From an uncultured Bacteroidota bacterium (GTDB lineage Bacteria; Bacteroidota; Bacteroidia; Flavobacteriales; Flavobacteriaceae): a stretch of DNA of 64,000 bases. How positions within the stretch are numbered: position 1 is the stretch's first letter; every line of letters begins with the position of its first letter. Of this stretch, positions 36,738-46,563 are shown piece by piece. The position numbers and the translations under genes are program-made. Below the pieces are notes generated by a model. It was not told the DNA's origin, made no database searches, and worked only from the letters and a program-made list of their open reading frames with translations. The stretch is from positions 26,758 through 90,757 of the forward strand of contig CACMHY010000006.1 of the NCBI GenBank assembly GCA_902613595.1, read 5' to 3'.

Positions 36738-39059
36738 ATGTTTATGAAAGACGAACTTAAAATAAACCTAGATACTTTAAATGATGCTCAAAGGAAACCC
36801 ACTTTACATAAGGACGGCCCACTTATTGTAATTGCTGGCGCAGGTTCAGGTAAAACGAGAGTACTTACATATAGAATTGCTTACTTAATGTCCCAAGGAG
36901 TTGATTCATTCTCAATTTTAGCTTTAACATTTACTAATAAAGCTGCAAGAGAAATGAAATCACGCATTGGAGAATTGGTTGGTGAAAGTGAAGCAAAAAA
37001 TCTCTGGATGGGCACTTTTCATTCAGTTTTTGCGAGGTTGTTAAGATCTGAAGCAGAGAAGCTTGGATTCCCGTCTAATTTTACTATTTATGACACTCAA
37101 GACTCAGATAGATTGATTGCATCTATAATTAAGGAGATGGGTCTTGACAAAGATCTCTATAAATACAAACAAATAAGAACAAGAATATCTTCATTTAAAA
37201 ATAGTCTTATTACGGTTAAGGCCTATAATGATAATCCTGAATTACAAGAATCAGACAAAATGATGCGAAGACCAGAAACAGGGGCAATTTACAAAGAGTA
37301 TGTCTCAAGATGCTTTAAAGCTGGGGCCATGGATTTCGATGATTTACTTTTAAAGACAAATGAATTACTTAACCTTTATCCTGATGTTCTTGCTAAATAT
37401 CAAGAACGATTTAGATATATTTTAGTGGATGAGTATCAAGATACAAATCATTCACAGTATTTAATTCTTCGAGCTTTAGCTGATCGTTATCAAAATATTT
37501 GTGTTGTAGGAGACGATGCACAAAGTATTTATGCATTTCGAGGTGCTAACATTAATAATATTTTAAACTTTCAAAATGACTATCTAGATGTGACACTTTA
37601 CCGTCTAGAACAGAATTATAGGTCAACAAAAAATATTGTTAATGCCGCAAATTCAATTATAAGTCATAATAAAAATAAAATCGAAAAGATTGTATGGACA
37701 TCAAATGAAAAGGGTTCATTAATTGAAATTAATCAATTACCAACAGATTCTGATGAAGGCCGGCATGTAGCCTCCAATATATTTGAATTTAAAATGCGGG
37801 AGCATTTAAAAAATAACGATTTTGTTGTTTTATATCGAACCAACGCTCAGTCTAGGGCTATAGAGGACGCTCTTAGAAAAAGAGAAATTGCCTACAAAAT
37901 ATATGGTGGATTATCATTTTATCAGCGTAAGGAAATAAAAGATATCATGGCTTATTTGAGATTAGTCATCAATAATAAAGATGAAGAAAGCTTAAAACGT
38001 ATTATTAATTATCCTGCCCGAGGTATTGGCCAAACTACAATCGATAAATTAATAGTCGCATCAAAAAAACACAGTATCACGTTATTTGAAACTATTAAAA
38101 AAGCAAAAGAAATAAGCCTTAATGTAAATCAGGGGACCATAAATAAGTTAGAAAACTTTGTTGCCCTTATAGAACGTTTCAAAATTGAGAATGAGTTATT
38201 AGACGCATTTGAAATTACAGATCTAATAATTAAAAAGATTGGAATTTTAAAGGAGCTAAAAAATGATGCTACTCCTGAAAATATTTCTAGAATTGAAAAC
38301 ATAGAAGAATTGCTTAATGGTATTCGCGATTTTACCGAAGGACAGAAAGAACTTTCAGATGCATCAGGAAATCTTGATGAATTTTTACAAGATGTGGCAT
38401 TAATAACGGATTTGGATAATAAAAATGATGAGAATTCAGATAAAGTTTCACTTATGACTATTCACCTTGCCAAAGGGCTTGAATTTCCGTATGTTTTTGT
38501 TGTTGGCTTAGAAGAAGACTTATTTCCTTCAGCTTTAAGTTTGAATACTAGAGTAGAATTAGAAGAAGAACGTCGATTATTTTATGTAGCATTAACTCGA
38601 GCTAAAAAAAGAGCTTTTTTGTCATACACCATTTCACGTTATCGTTGGGGTAAATTAATTGATGCAGAACCTAGTAGGTTTATTGATGAGATCGATAAGG
38701 AGTATGTGAATCATATTAAAATAAGCAATAATTACAGTTTTAAACCAATAATTGATACATCTATTTTTCAAAAAACGAACTCTGTCAAAACTCCTAAGGA
38801 TGATGGTGAAAGTAAAATATCTAATCCGAGCATCCAACAATTAAGTAGGTTACGTAAAATTAGACAGGAAAATTTGAAAAATGATAATAATATTTCAATT
38901 AAAATCAAGGAAGGAATGAGTGTTGAGCATGCACGTTTTGGACATGGAACAGTTATAAATATCGAAGGTAAGGGAAGTGATAAAAAGGCAATTATTAATT
39001 TTCAATCCTCTGGTGTAAAAAATCTTCTTTTGCGATTTGCGAAGTTAAAAGTCAAATAA
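36738..39059 (+). CDS. UvrD/PcrA-type superfamily 1 DNA helicase
   Basis: A 773-residue 3'-5' helicase of DNA repair and replication-conflict resolution. The Q-motif LNDAQRKPTL, Walker A AGAGSGKTRVL, LTFTNKAAREMK, DEYQDTN, GDDAQSIYAFRGA and LMTIHLAKGLEFPYVFVVG motifs occur in order. The C-terminal Tudor-like segment (VEHARFGHGTVINIEGKG) typical of PcrA/UvrD is present. An alternative start two codons downstream (MKDELK) is possible. It overlaps the next gene by one base (TAATG). Confidence 0.95.
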   Translation: MFMKDELKINLDTLNDAQRKPTLHKDGPLIVIAGAGSGKTRVLTYRIAYLMSQGVDSFSILALTFTNKAAREMKSRIGELVGESEAKNLWMGTFHSVFARLLRSEAEKLGFPSNFTIYDTQDSDRLIASIIKEMGLDKDLYKYKQIRTRISSFKNSLITVKAYNDNPELQESDKMMRRPETGAIYKEYVSRCFKAGAMDFDDLLLKTNELLNLYPDVLAKYQERFRYILVDEYQDTNHSQYLILRALADRYQNICVVGDDAQSIYAFRGANINNILNFQNDYLDVTLYRLEQNYRSTKNIVNAANSIISHNKNKIEKIVWTSNEKGSLIEINQLPTDSDEGRHVASNIFEFKMREHLKNNDFVVLYRTNAQSRAIEDALRKREIAYKIYGGLSFYQRKEIKDIMAYLRLVINNKDEESLKRIINYPARGIGQTTIDKLIVASKKHSITLFETIKKAKEISLNVNQGTINKLENFVALIERFKIENELLDAFEITDLIIKKIGILKELKNDATPENISRIENIEELLNGIRDFTEGQKELSDASGNLDEFLQDVALITDLDNKNDENSDKVSLMTIHLAKGLEFPYVFVVGLEEDLFPSALSLNTRVELEEERRLFYVALTRAKKRAFLSYTISRYRWGKLIDAEPSRFIDEIDKEYVNHIKISNNYSFKPIIDTSIFQKTNSVKTPKDDGESKISNPSIQQLSRLRKIRQENLKNDNNISIKIKEGMSVEHARFGHGTVINIEGKGSDKKAIINFQSSGVKNLLLRFAKLKVK

Positions 39060-39700
39060 TGTCATCAAATAAGCTGAGAAATTTTTATTCAAAAAAACCA
39101 AATTCAAAATATATAAACGAATCAAAAGAGGTTCTAGAAAATGGCGGTATGATAATTTTCCCAACAGACACTGTATATGCCCTAGGCTGTCTTGCAAATC
39201 AAAAGGAACGATTGAAGGATATTGCGAGAATTAAAGGAATAAAATTAGAGCATGCGCCCTTAAGTTTCTTATTTAGTGACATTCGCTCATTGTGCTCGTT
39301 CGTATCGCCAATGGATTCAAGAACATACAGATTTATCAAAAGCATGTTACCTGGACCATATGCTTTCATAATGGAAGCGGCAAAAAAACTTCCTAAACCT
39401 TTTGAAAAAAGAAAAACTGTTGGTGTTAGGATACCAAACCATTCAATACTTAAATCTTTATTACCAATTCTAAGTTCACCCATTGTATCTACCTCCATCC
39501 ATGATCCTGACAAAATTTTGGATTACACTACAGATCCTGAAATATTATTTGAAAAATGGAATTCAGAAATTGACCTTATGCTTTCAGATGGTTATGGAAG
39601 AAATATTCCATCAACCGTTATTGATTTAACTAAAATCCCTTACGAAATTGTTCGTAAAGGAGCAGGCGATGTTCCAAAAAATCTTTTAATTAGTTTATAA
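39059..39700 (+). CDS. Sua5/YciO/YrdC-family protein, YciO type
   Basis: A 213-residue single YrdC domain with GGMIIFPTDTVYALGCLA and VGVRIPNHSI. The family includes TsaC, which makes threonylcarbamoyl-AMP for the t6A tRNA modification. The KGIKLEHAPLSFLFSDI region is more like YciO than TsaC, so the enzyme activity is uncertain. TsaE of the same modification pathway lies nearby at 41967-42377. Its start overlaps the helicase stop by one base. Confidence 0.85.
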   Translation: MSSNKLRNFYSKKPNSKYINESKEVLENGGMIIFPTDTVYALGCLANQKERLKDIARIKGIKLEHAPLSFLFSDIRSLCSFVSPMDSRTYRFIKSMLPGPYAFIMEAAKKLPKPFEKRKTVGVRIPNHSILKSLLPILSSPIVSTSIHDPDKILDYTTDPEILFEKWNSEIDLMLSDGYGRNIPSTVIDLTKIPYEIVRKGAGDVPKNLLISL

Positions 39701-39767
39701 CTGGGTGTGTTCATGAGGTATTTTGTTTTAATATTAATGAATAGAGAAATACAACATTTTTAGGGTA

Positions 39768-40409
39768 ATGGAAGACTCAATAAAATTTCAAGGTTTAAGG
39801 AGACATTTAGTTAAACTGCTCAAAAGCAAAGGGATAGATTCAAAAAGTGTACTCAAGGCAGTCGGAAATGTTCCAAGACAGCACTTCATGGACCCAAGTC
39901 TTATAAATTTTTCGTATGAAGACCAGGCATATCCAATTATTTCAAATCAAACAATTTCGCAACCTTTTACAGTCGCTTTCCAAACTCAATTGTTAGAAAT
40001 CGAAATTGGTAATAAAATCCTCGAGATAGGTACGGGTTCAGGTTATCAAACAGCAATACTGTTAGAGTTAAGTGCGGATATTTATACTATTGAGCGGCAG
40101 CAAAAGTTATTTAAAAAAACACAAAGATTATTCAAATATCTTGGGTTAAGACCAAAAAAAACAATTTTTGGAGATGGTATTCTTGGATTACCTAATGATG
40201 CACCTTTTGATCGAATTTTAGTTACTGCCGGTGCTTCTAAAGTACCTAAAACCCTTCTAAGCCAATTAAAAATAGGAGGTAAATTGGTTGTTCCTGTTGG
40301 ACTAAAAGACCAGGAAATGTTAAGATTCACTCGTGTTGCTGAGAAAGAGTTTAATAAAGAATCTTTTGGAAAATTTCGTTTTGTACCTCTTTTGAATAAT
40401 AAAAATTAG
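39768..40409 (+). CDS. pcm: Protein-L-isoaspartate O-methyltransferase
   Basis: A 213-residue SAM-dependent repair enzyme that methylates isoaspartyl residues in damaged proteins. The motifs are RQHFMDPSLINFSYEDQAYPI, the substrate-binding QTISQPFTVAFQTQLL and the SAM loop ILEIGTGSGYQTA. VTAGASKVPKTLLSQLKIGGKLVVPVG closes the fold. Length is normal. Confidence 0.95.
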   Translation: MEDSIKFQGLRRHLVKLLKSKGIDSKSVLKAVGNVPRQHFMDPSLINFSYEDQAYPIISNQTISQPFTVAFQTQLLEIEIGNKILEIGTGSGYQTAILLELSADIYTIERQQKLFKKTQRLFKYLGLRPKKTIFGDGILGLPNDAPFDRILVTAGASKVPKTLLSQLKIGGKLVVPVGLKDQEMLRFTRVAEKEFNKESFGKFRFVPLLNNKN

Positions 40410-40438
40410 AATGAATTTTATCATATATTTTCTACAAT

Positions 40439-41608
40439 ATGGATTTTCAAAATACTGAAATAGCTTATAGACTAAAATCAAATAGACAACTTCTTAAGAC
40501 CTTATTTATTTTCAGACTTATTTCAAATAGTGTACTTGTATCAATTTGCACAAAAATTATCACATGGTCATTAAGATTTAATTTACCGATATCAGAAATT
40601 TTAGATAAAACAGTATTTAAACAGTTTTGTGCTGGAATAGATGAAAAAGATTCAATTAAAATTGTGAAAAAATTAAAAAAATTGAATGTAAATTCATACA
40701 TGCACTATGCTTCAGAGGGGATTGAATCTGAAAAAGATTTTGATAATAATTTTAAGATTATTATAAGGACCATTGACATAACTAAAAAAAATACTGCATT
40801 ACCATTTACTGTATTTAAGGCATCGAGTTTAGGAAAGTTTAACCTCTTTGAAAAAAAAAGTGCAGGCTCTGCTTTATCTGAAATAGAAAAACAATTATGG
40901 AATAAAACTATTGATAGAATCAAATCGTGTTGCAAGCATGCTGCCAGACAAAATGTTAGAATTTTTATTGACGCTGAAGAATCTTGGATCCAACCCATAA
41001 TTGATGAAATTGCAGAAAGTCTAATGGAAAAATTCAATCAAGAAAAGACTATTATATTCACAACACTTCAAATGTATAGAAAAGACCGTCTTAAATATTT
41101 AAACAAAATAATCCAAAATTCAGTTAAAAAAAAATATAAACTTGGAATTAAATTAGTAAGGGGTGCTTACATGGAAAAAGAAAATGAAAGGGCTTATAAG
41201 AATGGTCTCCCTTCGCCAATTTTTGAAAACAAAATTCAAACTGATTTAAGTTTTAATTCCGCTTTAGATTTAATTCTCCTGAAAATAGAAAAATGTGATC
41301 TTTTTGTAGGAACTCATTGCGAAAAGAGTATTAAGAAAATCCTGAAATGGATGAAAGAAAAAAAAATAGCGAATGGTTACTCAAAAATTTGGTTTTCTCA
41401 ATTATTTGGGATGGCTGACCATATATCATTTAATCTAGCATTTCAAGGATATCAAGTAGTAAAATACGTCCCTTATGGTCCAATAAAAGAGGTAGTTCCA
41501 TATTTAATTAGAAGGGCAGAGGAAAATACATCGGTAAACAGTCAATTATCCAAAGAGATATATCTTATAAAAAAAGAAATGAAAAGACGAAAATTTAATG
41601 CAATTTGA
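40439..41608 (+). CDS. Proline dehydrogenase
   Basis: A 389-residue FAD enzyme that oxidises proline to pyrroline-5-carboxylate, feeding the respiratory chain. The barrel is recognised by FIDAEESWIQPIIDEI, TTLQMYRKDRL, LGIKLVRGAYMEKEN, VGTHCEKS and the C-terminal substrate motif RRAEENTS. It stands alone, without the aldehyde dehydrogenase partner, as a monofunctional enzyme. Its 3' end overlaps the convergent DUF4258 gene by 14 bases. Confidence 0.92.
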   Translation: MDFQNTEIAYRLKSNRQLLKTLFIFRLISNSVLVSICTKIITWSLRFNLPISEILDKTVFKQFCAGIDEKDSIKIVKKLKKLNVNSYMHYASEGIESEKDFDNNFKIIIRTIDITKKNTALPFTVFKASSLGKFNLFEKKSAGSALSEIEKQLWNKTIDRIKSCCKHAARQNVRIFIDAEESWIQPIIDEIAESLMEKFNQEKTIIFTTLQMYRKDRLKYLNKIIQNSVKKKYKLGIKLVRGAYMEKENERAYKNGLPSPIFENKIQTDLSFNSALDLILLKIEKCDLFVGTHCEKSIKKILKWMKEKKIANGYSKIWFSQLFGMADHISFNLAFQGYQVVKYVPYGPIKEVVPYLIRRAEENTSVNSQLSKEIYLIKKEMKRRKFNAI

Positions 41609-41954
41609 AGTCAATTATTTTTATTGTTTCAGAGCAATTAGCTATTTCTAGATAAAAATTATTTTTTAAATCCAAATCTATAAAATACACTCGGCACGAA
41701 TCTTTTTTTGTGTTACTCTTAGAAAAATTAATTTCACCAGCATTTATTAACGATCTAACTATACTGTCATTTACAAATATTTTATTAGTTCTATTTGGTA
41801 AATAAACAATTTTCTTTTGAAGTAAATTATTTTTTACTCTCGCTGAAGGACCGTAGTTACAACTGGTTTTTTTTCCACTAAATACAAATCCTAAAAAAAT
41901 TATACCAACAGAGAAACCTCCTAAATAATAACCAAAACGCTCAATCACTCTCAT
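41595..41954 (-). CDS. DUF4258-like membrane-anchored protein
   Basis: A 119-residue protein with an N-terminal membrane anchor (YYLGGFSVGIIFLGFVF) followed by GKKTSCNYGPSARVKNNLL, a pattern shared by flavobacterial DUF4258 proteins. Three further Cys-containing positions (DSCRVYF, ANCSE) could allow disulfides outside the membrane. It is the last gene of the porX-tsaE-DUF4258 run, 12 bases after tsaE. Function unknown. Confidence 0.75.
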   Translation of the reverse strand: MRVIERFGYYLGGFSVGIIFLGFVFSGKKTSCNYGPSARVKNNLLQKKIVYLPNRTNKIFVNDSIVRSLINAGEINFSKSNTKKDSCRVYFIDLDLKNNFYLEIANCSETIKIIDFKLH

Positions 41955-41966
41955 TTATAAATTTAA

Positions 41967-42377
41967 TTACCGTTTTATTGAATATATTTTTCTAGTAGTA
42001 TCATTTAAAACCCTAAGAATATAATGATCATAATTTAATGGAAGATGAGGTTCAATTTTTTCTGCCCATTCTATAAAACATAAATTGCCAGAGTCTAAAT
42101 ATTCTTCAACACCTATATCTAGTGCTTCATTTGGATTTTCAAGCCTATAAAAGTCGAAATGATGTACTGGCCCATTAACAGATTGGTAGGTATTTATGAT
42201 CGAAAATGTAGGACTAGTAATAATCTCTTTTACGCCTAATTGCAAACAAATATTTGAAATTATTTTTGTTTTTCCTGCACCAATTTTTCCATCAATCCGG
42301 ACTACAGTTGTTTTTATATTATCAATAACCAACTTACTTGCTTTATTAATATTGGTTAAATTATAAATATATTCCAC
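41967..42377 (-). CDS. tsaE: tRNA threonylcarbamoyladenosine biosynthesis ATPase TsaE
   Basis: A 136-residue P-loop ATPase that works with TsaB and TsaD in making t6A37 on tRNAs. Walker A GKIGAGKTKI, SPTFSIINTY and HHFDFYRLENPNEALDIGVEEYL, then CFIEWAEKIEPHLP, are diagnostic. The gene is eight bases after porX; that linkage recurs in Bacteroidota to my knowledge and need not be functional. Confidence 0.95.
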   Translation of the reverse strand: MEYIYNLTNINKASKLVIDNIKTTVVRIDGKIGAGKTKIISNICLQLGVKEIITSPTFSIINTYQSVNGPVHHFDFYRLENPNEALDIGVEEYLDSGNLCFIEWAEKIEPHLPLNYDHYILRVLNDTTRKIYSIKR

Positions 42378-42385
42378 TCTTGAAT

Positions 42386-43939
42386 TTATTTGGCTTTTGG
42401 ATTTAATTGAACAAATGGAACAATCATTTCCTCGAGTGAAACACCTCCATGTTGAAAAGTATCTTTAAATAGACTAGCGTAATGATTAAAATTATTCTTG
42501 TAAACAAAATAATTATTTTGGTTAGCAAAAATGTATTGGCTATTAAGAGAAATACTTGGTAACCCCAAAACATTAGGTTCTTTTAGGTCAATAACATCCT
42601 TTGAATCATATGTTATACTCCTTCCTGCTTTATAGCGTAAGTTTAAACTTGTTTCTTTATCTCCTATTACAGGACTTGGTTTTTTTACATTGATAGTTCC
42701 ATGATCGGTAGTAAGAAGTAATTGAAAACCCAATTCAGCTGATTTATTAAGAATTTTTTTAAGCTGACTGTTTCTAAACCAACTTAAAGTTAATGATCGA
42801 TATGCCTTATTGTCTGGTGCTAATTCTCTTATAATTTCCATTTCTGTTTTGGCATGTGAAATCATATCTACAAAATTGTATACTAAAACTGTCAGATTGT
42901 CTCGCATATAATTTTGTAAGTTCTTTAGAAGCTGTTGACTCTGTGCCAATTGGGTTATCTTATGAAAACTAAAAGCTATATTCACGCCTAGGCGCTTAAA
43001 TTGTTCTTTTAGTAAATCTTCCTCAAAAAGATTTTTCCCACCTTCTTCATGATCAAATTTCCACCACTGAGGAAATTTTTTTTGAATATCAATAGGTTTT
43101 AAGCCGGCAAAAATAGCATTTCTAGCATATTGTGTTGTTGTAGGTAAAATACTGAAATATTTTAATTCGCTTTCTATTGAGTAAATGGTATTCAGTTCTT
43201 CACGAATAATATGCCATTGGTCAAGTCTTAGGTTATCGATAACTAATAAAATGGTTGGTTTAAACTCTTTTAGTTTAGGAAGCACTATTTTTGTAAATAA
43301 ATCATGAGACATGATTGGTCCATTATTACCACCAATCCAATCTAAATAATTGCGTTCTACAAATTTTCCAAAAAGTGAATTTGACTCTATTTTTTGTGAT
43401 TCAAATATCTCAAACATGCTTGGATCCTCAAGTGATTCTAACTCTAATTCCCAATAAACTAATTTTTCAAAATGATTTATCCAATTTTGATAGCTTTCTA
43501 ATGAATGGACTTCTTGTGATAATTTTCCAAATTCTTTTTGGTAATTTTCAGTTGTTTTTTGAGCTATTAAATCCTTGTGTCTAAATATTTTTTTCAAAGA
43601 AAGAAGAATTTGATTTGGATTAACCGGTTTGATTAGGTAATCGGATATTTTTTGACCAATTGCATCTTCCATTATTTTTTCTTCCTCATTTTTTGTAATC
43701 ATAATTACAGGAAGTTGAGGTTTTTTAGTTTTTATTAATTGCAATGTTTCTATGCCACTCAGTCCCGGCATATTTTCATCTAACAAAACTACATCAAATT
43801 CAATCTTTTGGATAAAATCTAAAGCATCCCGGCCATTAGTAGCACCAGTAGTTTCATAACCACGGCTATTTAAAAAAAGAAAATGTGGTTTTAAATTTTC
43901 TACTTCATCATCTATCCATAAAATCTTAATCTCATTCAT
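42386..43939 (-). CDS. porX: PorX-like response regulator with PglZ domain
   Basis: A 517-residue two-domain protein. The N-terminal receiver domain (1-125) has the acidic pocket WIDDE, the phosphoacceptor Asp54 in VLLDENMPG and the switch Lys in YLIKPVN. The C-terminal PglZ alkaline-phosphatase-like domain (about 160-517) carries putative metal residues in LVIDNLRLDQW, LPTTTQYARNAIFAG and TTDHGTINV. In Bacteroidota PorX, with PorY, controls the type IX secretion system and gliding. The cognate kinase and T9SS genes are not in this window. Confidence 0.93.
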   Translation of the reverse strand: MNEIKILWIDDEVENLKPHFLFLNSRGYETTGATNGRDALDFIQKIEFDVVLLDENMPGLSGIETLQLIKTKKPQLPVIMITKNEEEKIMEDAIGQKISDYLIKPVNPNQILLSLKKIFRHKDLIAQKTTENYQKEFGKLSQEVHSLESYQNWINHFEKLVYWELELESLEDPSMFEIFESQKIESNSLFGKFVERNYLDWIGGNNGPIMSHDLFTKIVLPKLKEFKPTILLVIDNLRLDQWHIIREELNTIYSIESELKYFSILPTTTQYARNAIFAGLKPIDIQKKFPQWWKFDHEEGGKNLFEEDLLKEQFKRLGVNIAFSFHKITQLAQSQQLLKNLQNYMRDNLTVLVYNFVDMISHAKTEMEIIRELAPDNKAYRSLTLSWFRNSQLKKILNKSAELGFQLLLTTDHGTINVKKPSPVIGDKETSLNLRYKAGRSITYDSKDVIDLKEPNVLGLPSISLNSQYIFANQNNYFVYKNNFNHYASLFKDTFQHGGVSLEEMIVPFVQLNPKAK

Positions 43940-44135
43940 TGTGTTGCATTTAGTATGGGAAATTTTTTATTTTTTGCACTTCAATAAAACATTATTTAAT
44001 TACCTAATTTATGGATTTATTTCTATGGAAAGTTATTGATTATTTAGATTTCAAAGAGTTTTCAGAACCTATTTTTCATTATTATTTGTGTTATCCAAAG
44101 GATATAAATTCTTTATAAATCATTATTTTTACTCG

Positions 44136-45155
44136 ATGAATTCTACAGCGATAGAGATTGCAAAAAAACTCAACGGTAGAGTAGAGGGTAATGGACAAGT
44201 CCAATTAAATAAACTTTCTAAAATAGAAGAGGCCCGAAAAGGATCTATTTCCTTTTTAGCAAATCCAAAGTATATATCTTTTTTAAAAAACACTAGAGCA
44301 AGTGCTATACTGATTTCTAATGAATTTAAAGCAGTAACTAATTCGGAGACAACATTTATTAGAGTTAAAGACCCATATGCGGCTTTTTCAAAACTTCTTG
44401 CAGATTTTTCTCAAGACAAAGAAAAAATAACTTACGGAATTCATCCGACTTCATCAATTCACCACAGTGCCAGTATTGACGAGGATGTATATATAGGCCC
44501 AAATGTCACAATAGGAGAATCAACCATAATCAAAAAGGGAGTATTTATTAATGCAAATTCAGCCATTGGCTCTAATGTGGTTATTTGTCAAAACACAAAA
44601 ATTTATTCTGGAGTTATAATTCTTGACCAAACTGAGATTGGAAAGTACTGCATAATTCAAGCTGGAGCAATTATTGGTTCAGAAGGGTTTGGTTTCAACA
44701 AGAATAAGAATGGAAAATACTCTAAAACACCTCAATTAGGCAATGTAGTAATTAAAGATAATGTTGAGATTGGGGCAAATACAACAATTGATCGCGCTAC
44801 TTTGGGATCAACAATAATAGGCAAAGGGGTTAAACTGGATAATCTCATTCAAATAGCTCATAACGTCGAGATTGGTTCTGATACTGTCATTGCTGCTCAA
44901 ACTGGTATAGCCGGTTCTTCAAAAATAGGTTCTAGGTGTAAAATTGGTGGACAAGTGGGAATTATTGGTCATTTAACAATAGGAGATGATGTCCAAATAC
45001 AAGGTCAAACAGGTGTTATAAATGATGTTGCAAGTAAGGATACCATTCAAGGTACTCCAGCAATTGACTTTAGGTCATTTTACAAATCCTATTCAATATT
45101 TAAAAATTTACCAAATTTTGAATCTCGAATTAGAGAGCTTGAAAAAAATAAATAA
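44136..45155 (+). CDS. lpxD: UDP-3-O-acyl-glucosamine N-acyltransferase
   Basis: A 339-residue enzyme adding the second hydroxyacyl chain in lipid A synthesis. The N-terminal uridine-binding domain (1-100) is followed by a left-handed beta helix of hexapeptide repeats with the catalytic His region LIQIAHNVEIG. I chose ATG 44136 (MNSTAIEIAKKLNG) instead of an in-frame GTG at 44088, because the family begins close to this point. It starts the cluster lpxD-lpxC/fabZ-lpxA and abuts lpxC without a gap. Confidence 0.95.
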   Translation: MNSTAIEIAKKLNGRVEGNGQVQLNKLSKIEEARKGSISFLANPKYISFLKNTRASAILISNEFKAVTNSETTFIRVKDPYAAFSKLLADFSQDKEKITYGIHPTSSIHHSASIDEDVYIGPNVTIGESTIIKKGVFINANSAIGSNVVICQNTKIYSGVIILDQTEIGKYCIIQAGAIIGSEGFGFNKNKNGKYSKTPQLGNVVIKDNVEIGANTTIDRATLGSTIIGKGVKLDNLIQIAHNVEIGSDTVIAAQTGIAGSSKIGSRCKIGGQVGIIGHLTIGDDVQIQGQTGVINDVASKDTIQGTPAIDFRSFYKSYSIFKNLPNFESRIRELEKNK

Positions 45156-46559
45156 ATGATCCAAAAGAATAAAATACAGAATACAATAAAAAAAGAGATA
45201 AAATTCAATGGGATTGGATTGCATACCGGTTCTGAAATAAATCTTACGTTAAAGCCAGCTGAAGAAAACAGTGGCTTTAATTTTGTTCGAAGCGACATCG
45301 ATCCAGATGAAAAAATACAAGCACTAGTAAATTTTGTAACCCAAACAGAAAGATGTACAACGATAGCAAAAGGTGAGATTGAAGTAAAAACAATAGAGCA
45401 TCTCTTAGCAGCCCTAGTTGGTTGTGAAATAAATAACTGTTTAATTGTTGTAGATGGGCCTGAGATTCCAATCATGGATGGATCTTCTAAGGTTTTTACA
45501 GATGCAATAATAAGTGCTGGCATAAAAAAACAGGAATCGCTTCAAGGTGTTTTTGTGGTTGAGGAAAACTTAAAAATAAAGGATGACTCTACAGGAAGTG
45601 AAATTATTATTGTACCTGATGAAGAGTTTTCAATTTCAGTGATGATTGATTATGAATCAAAAGTGCTTGGTTCTCAAATTGCTGTCCTTAATTCAATTGA
45701 TAATTTTAATAGTCAAATAGCTCCATCAAGAACATTTGGTTTCTTACACGAACTTAAAGGTCTGCATGAGTTAGGTTTAATAAAAGGGGGTGATATAAAT
45801 AATTCTGTTATCTATGTTGATCAACCTATGACTAAAAGTGACCAGGATTTGTTAGAAAGCATAACTGGAAAAAAGGAAATATCCGTATCAAAAGAAGGTA
45901 TTTTAAATAACCTAACTCTTAATTATCCAAACGAGGCTGCTCGTCACAAGTTGCTTGATCTTTTAGGTGACCTTGCATTAGTTGGGATGCCAATACAAGG
46001 GAGAATTATAGCAACAAAACCAGGACACAAAATAAACACAGATTTTGCAAAGCAAATAAGTTCATTAATAAAAAACAAGATAAAGAACAATGCGCCATCC
46101 ATAGATCTTACTAAGCCCCCTTTAATGGACACAATAAAGATCATGGAAATGCTTCCACATAGACCACCCTTTCTATTGGTTGACAAAATCCTAGAACTTA
46201 CTGAAAATTATGTTGTTGGATTAAAAAACGTTACTATGAATGAGACATTTTTTGAAGGACATTTTCCCGGTGCACCAGTAATGCCAGGTGTGTTGCAGAT
46301 TGAGTCTATGGCCCAAGCTGGTGGAGTTCTTGTATTAAGTACTGTTCCAGATCCTGAGAATTACCTAACTTTTTTTATGAAAATTGATAATTTTAAGTTT
46401 AAACGTCCTGTCTATCCAGGCGATACATTAATTTTTAAATTGGATTTAATTACACCTATAAGAAGGGGGATATGTAATATGAGAGGTTATGCCTTTGTAA
46501 ATGGACAAATTGTTAGTGAGGGTGACCTAATGGCCCAAATATCAAGGCGAAAGAGATAA
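45156..46559 (+). CDS. lpxC/fabZ: Bifunctional LpxC deacetylase / FabZ dehydratase
   Basis: A 467-residue fusion. Residues 1-300 are the zinc deacetylase that commits to lipid A (LHTGSEINLTLKPA, KTIEHLLAALVG with zinc His, ARHKLLDLLGDLAL). Residues 315-467 are 3-hydroxyacyl-ACP dehydratase (LPHRPPFLLVDKI, EGHFPGAPVMPGVLQIE). The fusion is characteristic of Bacteroidota and links lipid A to fatty acid synthesis. It begins at the base after the lpxD stop. Confidence 0.96.
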   Translation: MIQKNKIQNTIKKEIKFNGIGLHTGSEINLTLKPAEENSGFNFVRSDIDPDEKIQALVNFVTQTERCTTIAKGEIEVKTIEHLLAALVGCEINNCLIVVDGPEIPIMDGSSKVFTDAIISAGIKKQESLQGVFVVEENLKIKDDSTGSEIIIVPDEEFSISVMIDYESKVLGSQIAVLNSIDNFNSQIAPSRTFGFLHELKGLHELGLIKGGDINNSVIYVDQPMTKSDQDLLESITGKKEISVSKEGILNNLTLNYPNEAARHKLLDLLGDLALVGMPIQGRIIATKPGHKINTDFAKQISSLIKNKIKNNAPSIDLTKPPLMDTIKIMEMLPHRPPFLLVDKILELTENYVVGLKNVTMNETFFEGHFPGAPVMPGVLQIESMAQAGGVLVLSTVPDPENYLTFFMKIDNFKFKRPVYPGDTLIFKLDLITPIRRGICNMRGYAFVNGQIVSEGDLMAQISRRKR

Positions 46560-46563
46560 TATT

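Noticed and set aside
39719..39726. TATTTTG before pcm as a -7 element
   Set aside because: It is one base short of TAnnTTTG and no TTG lies at the right distance.
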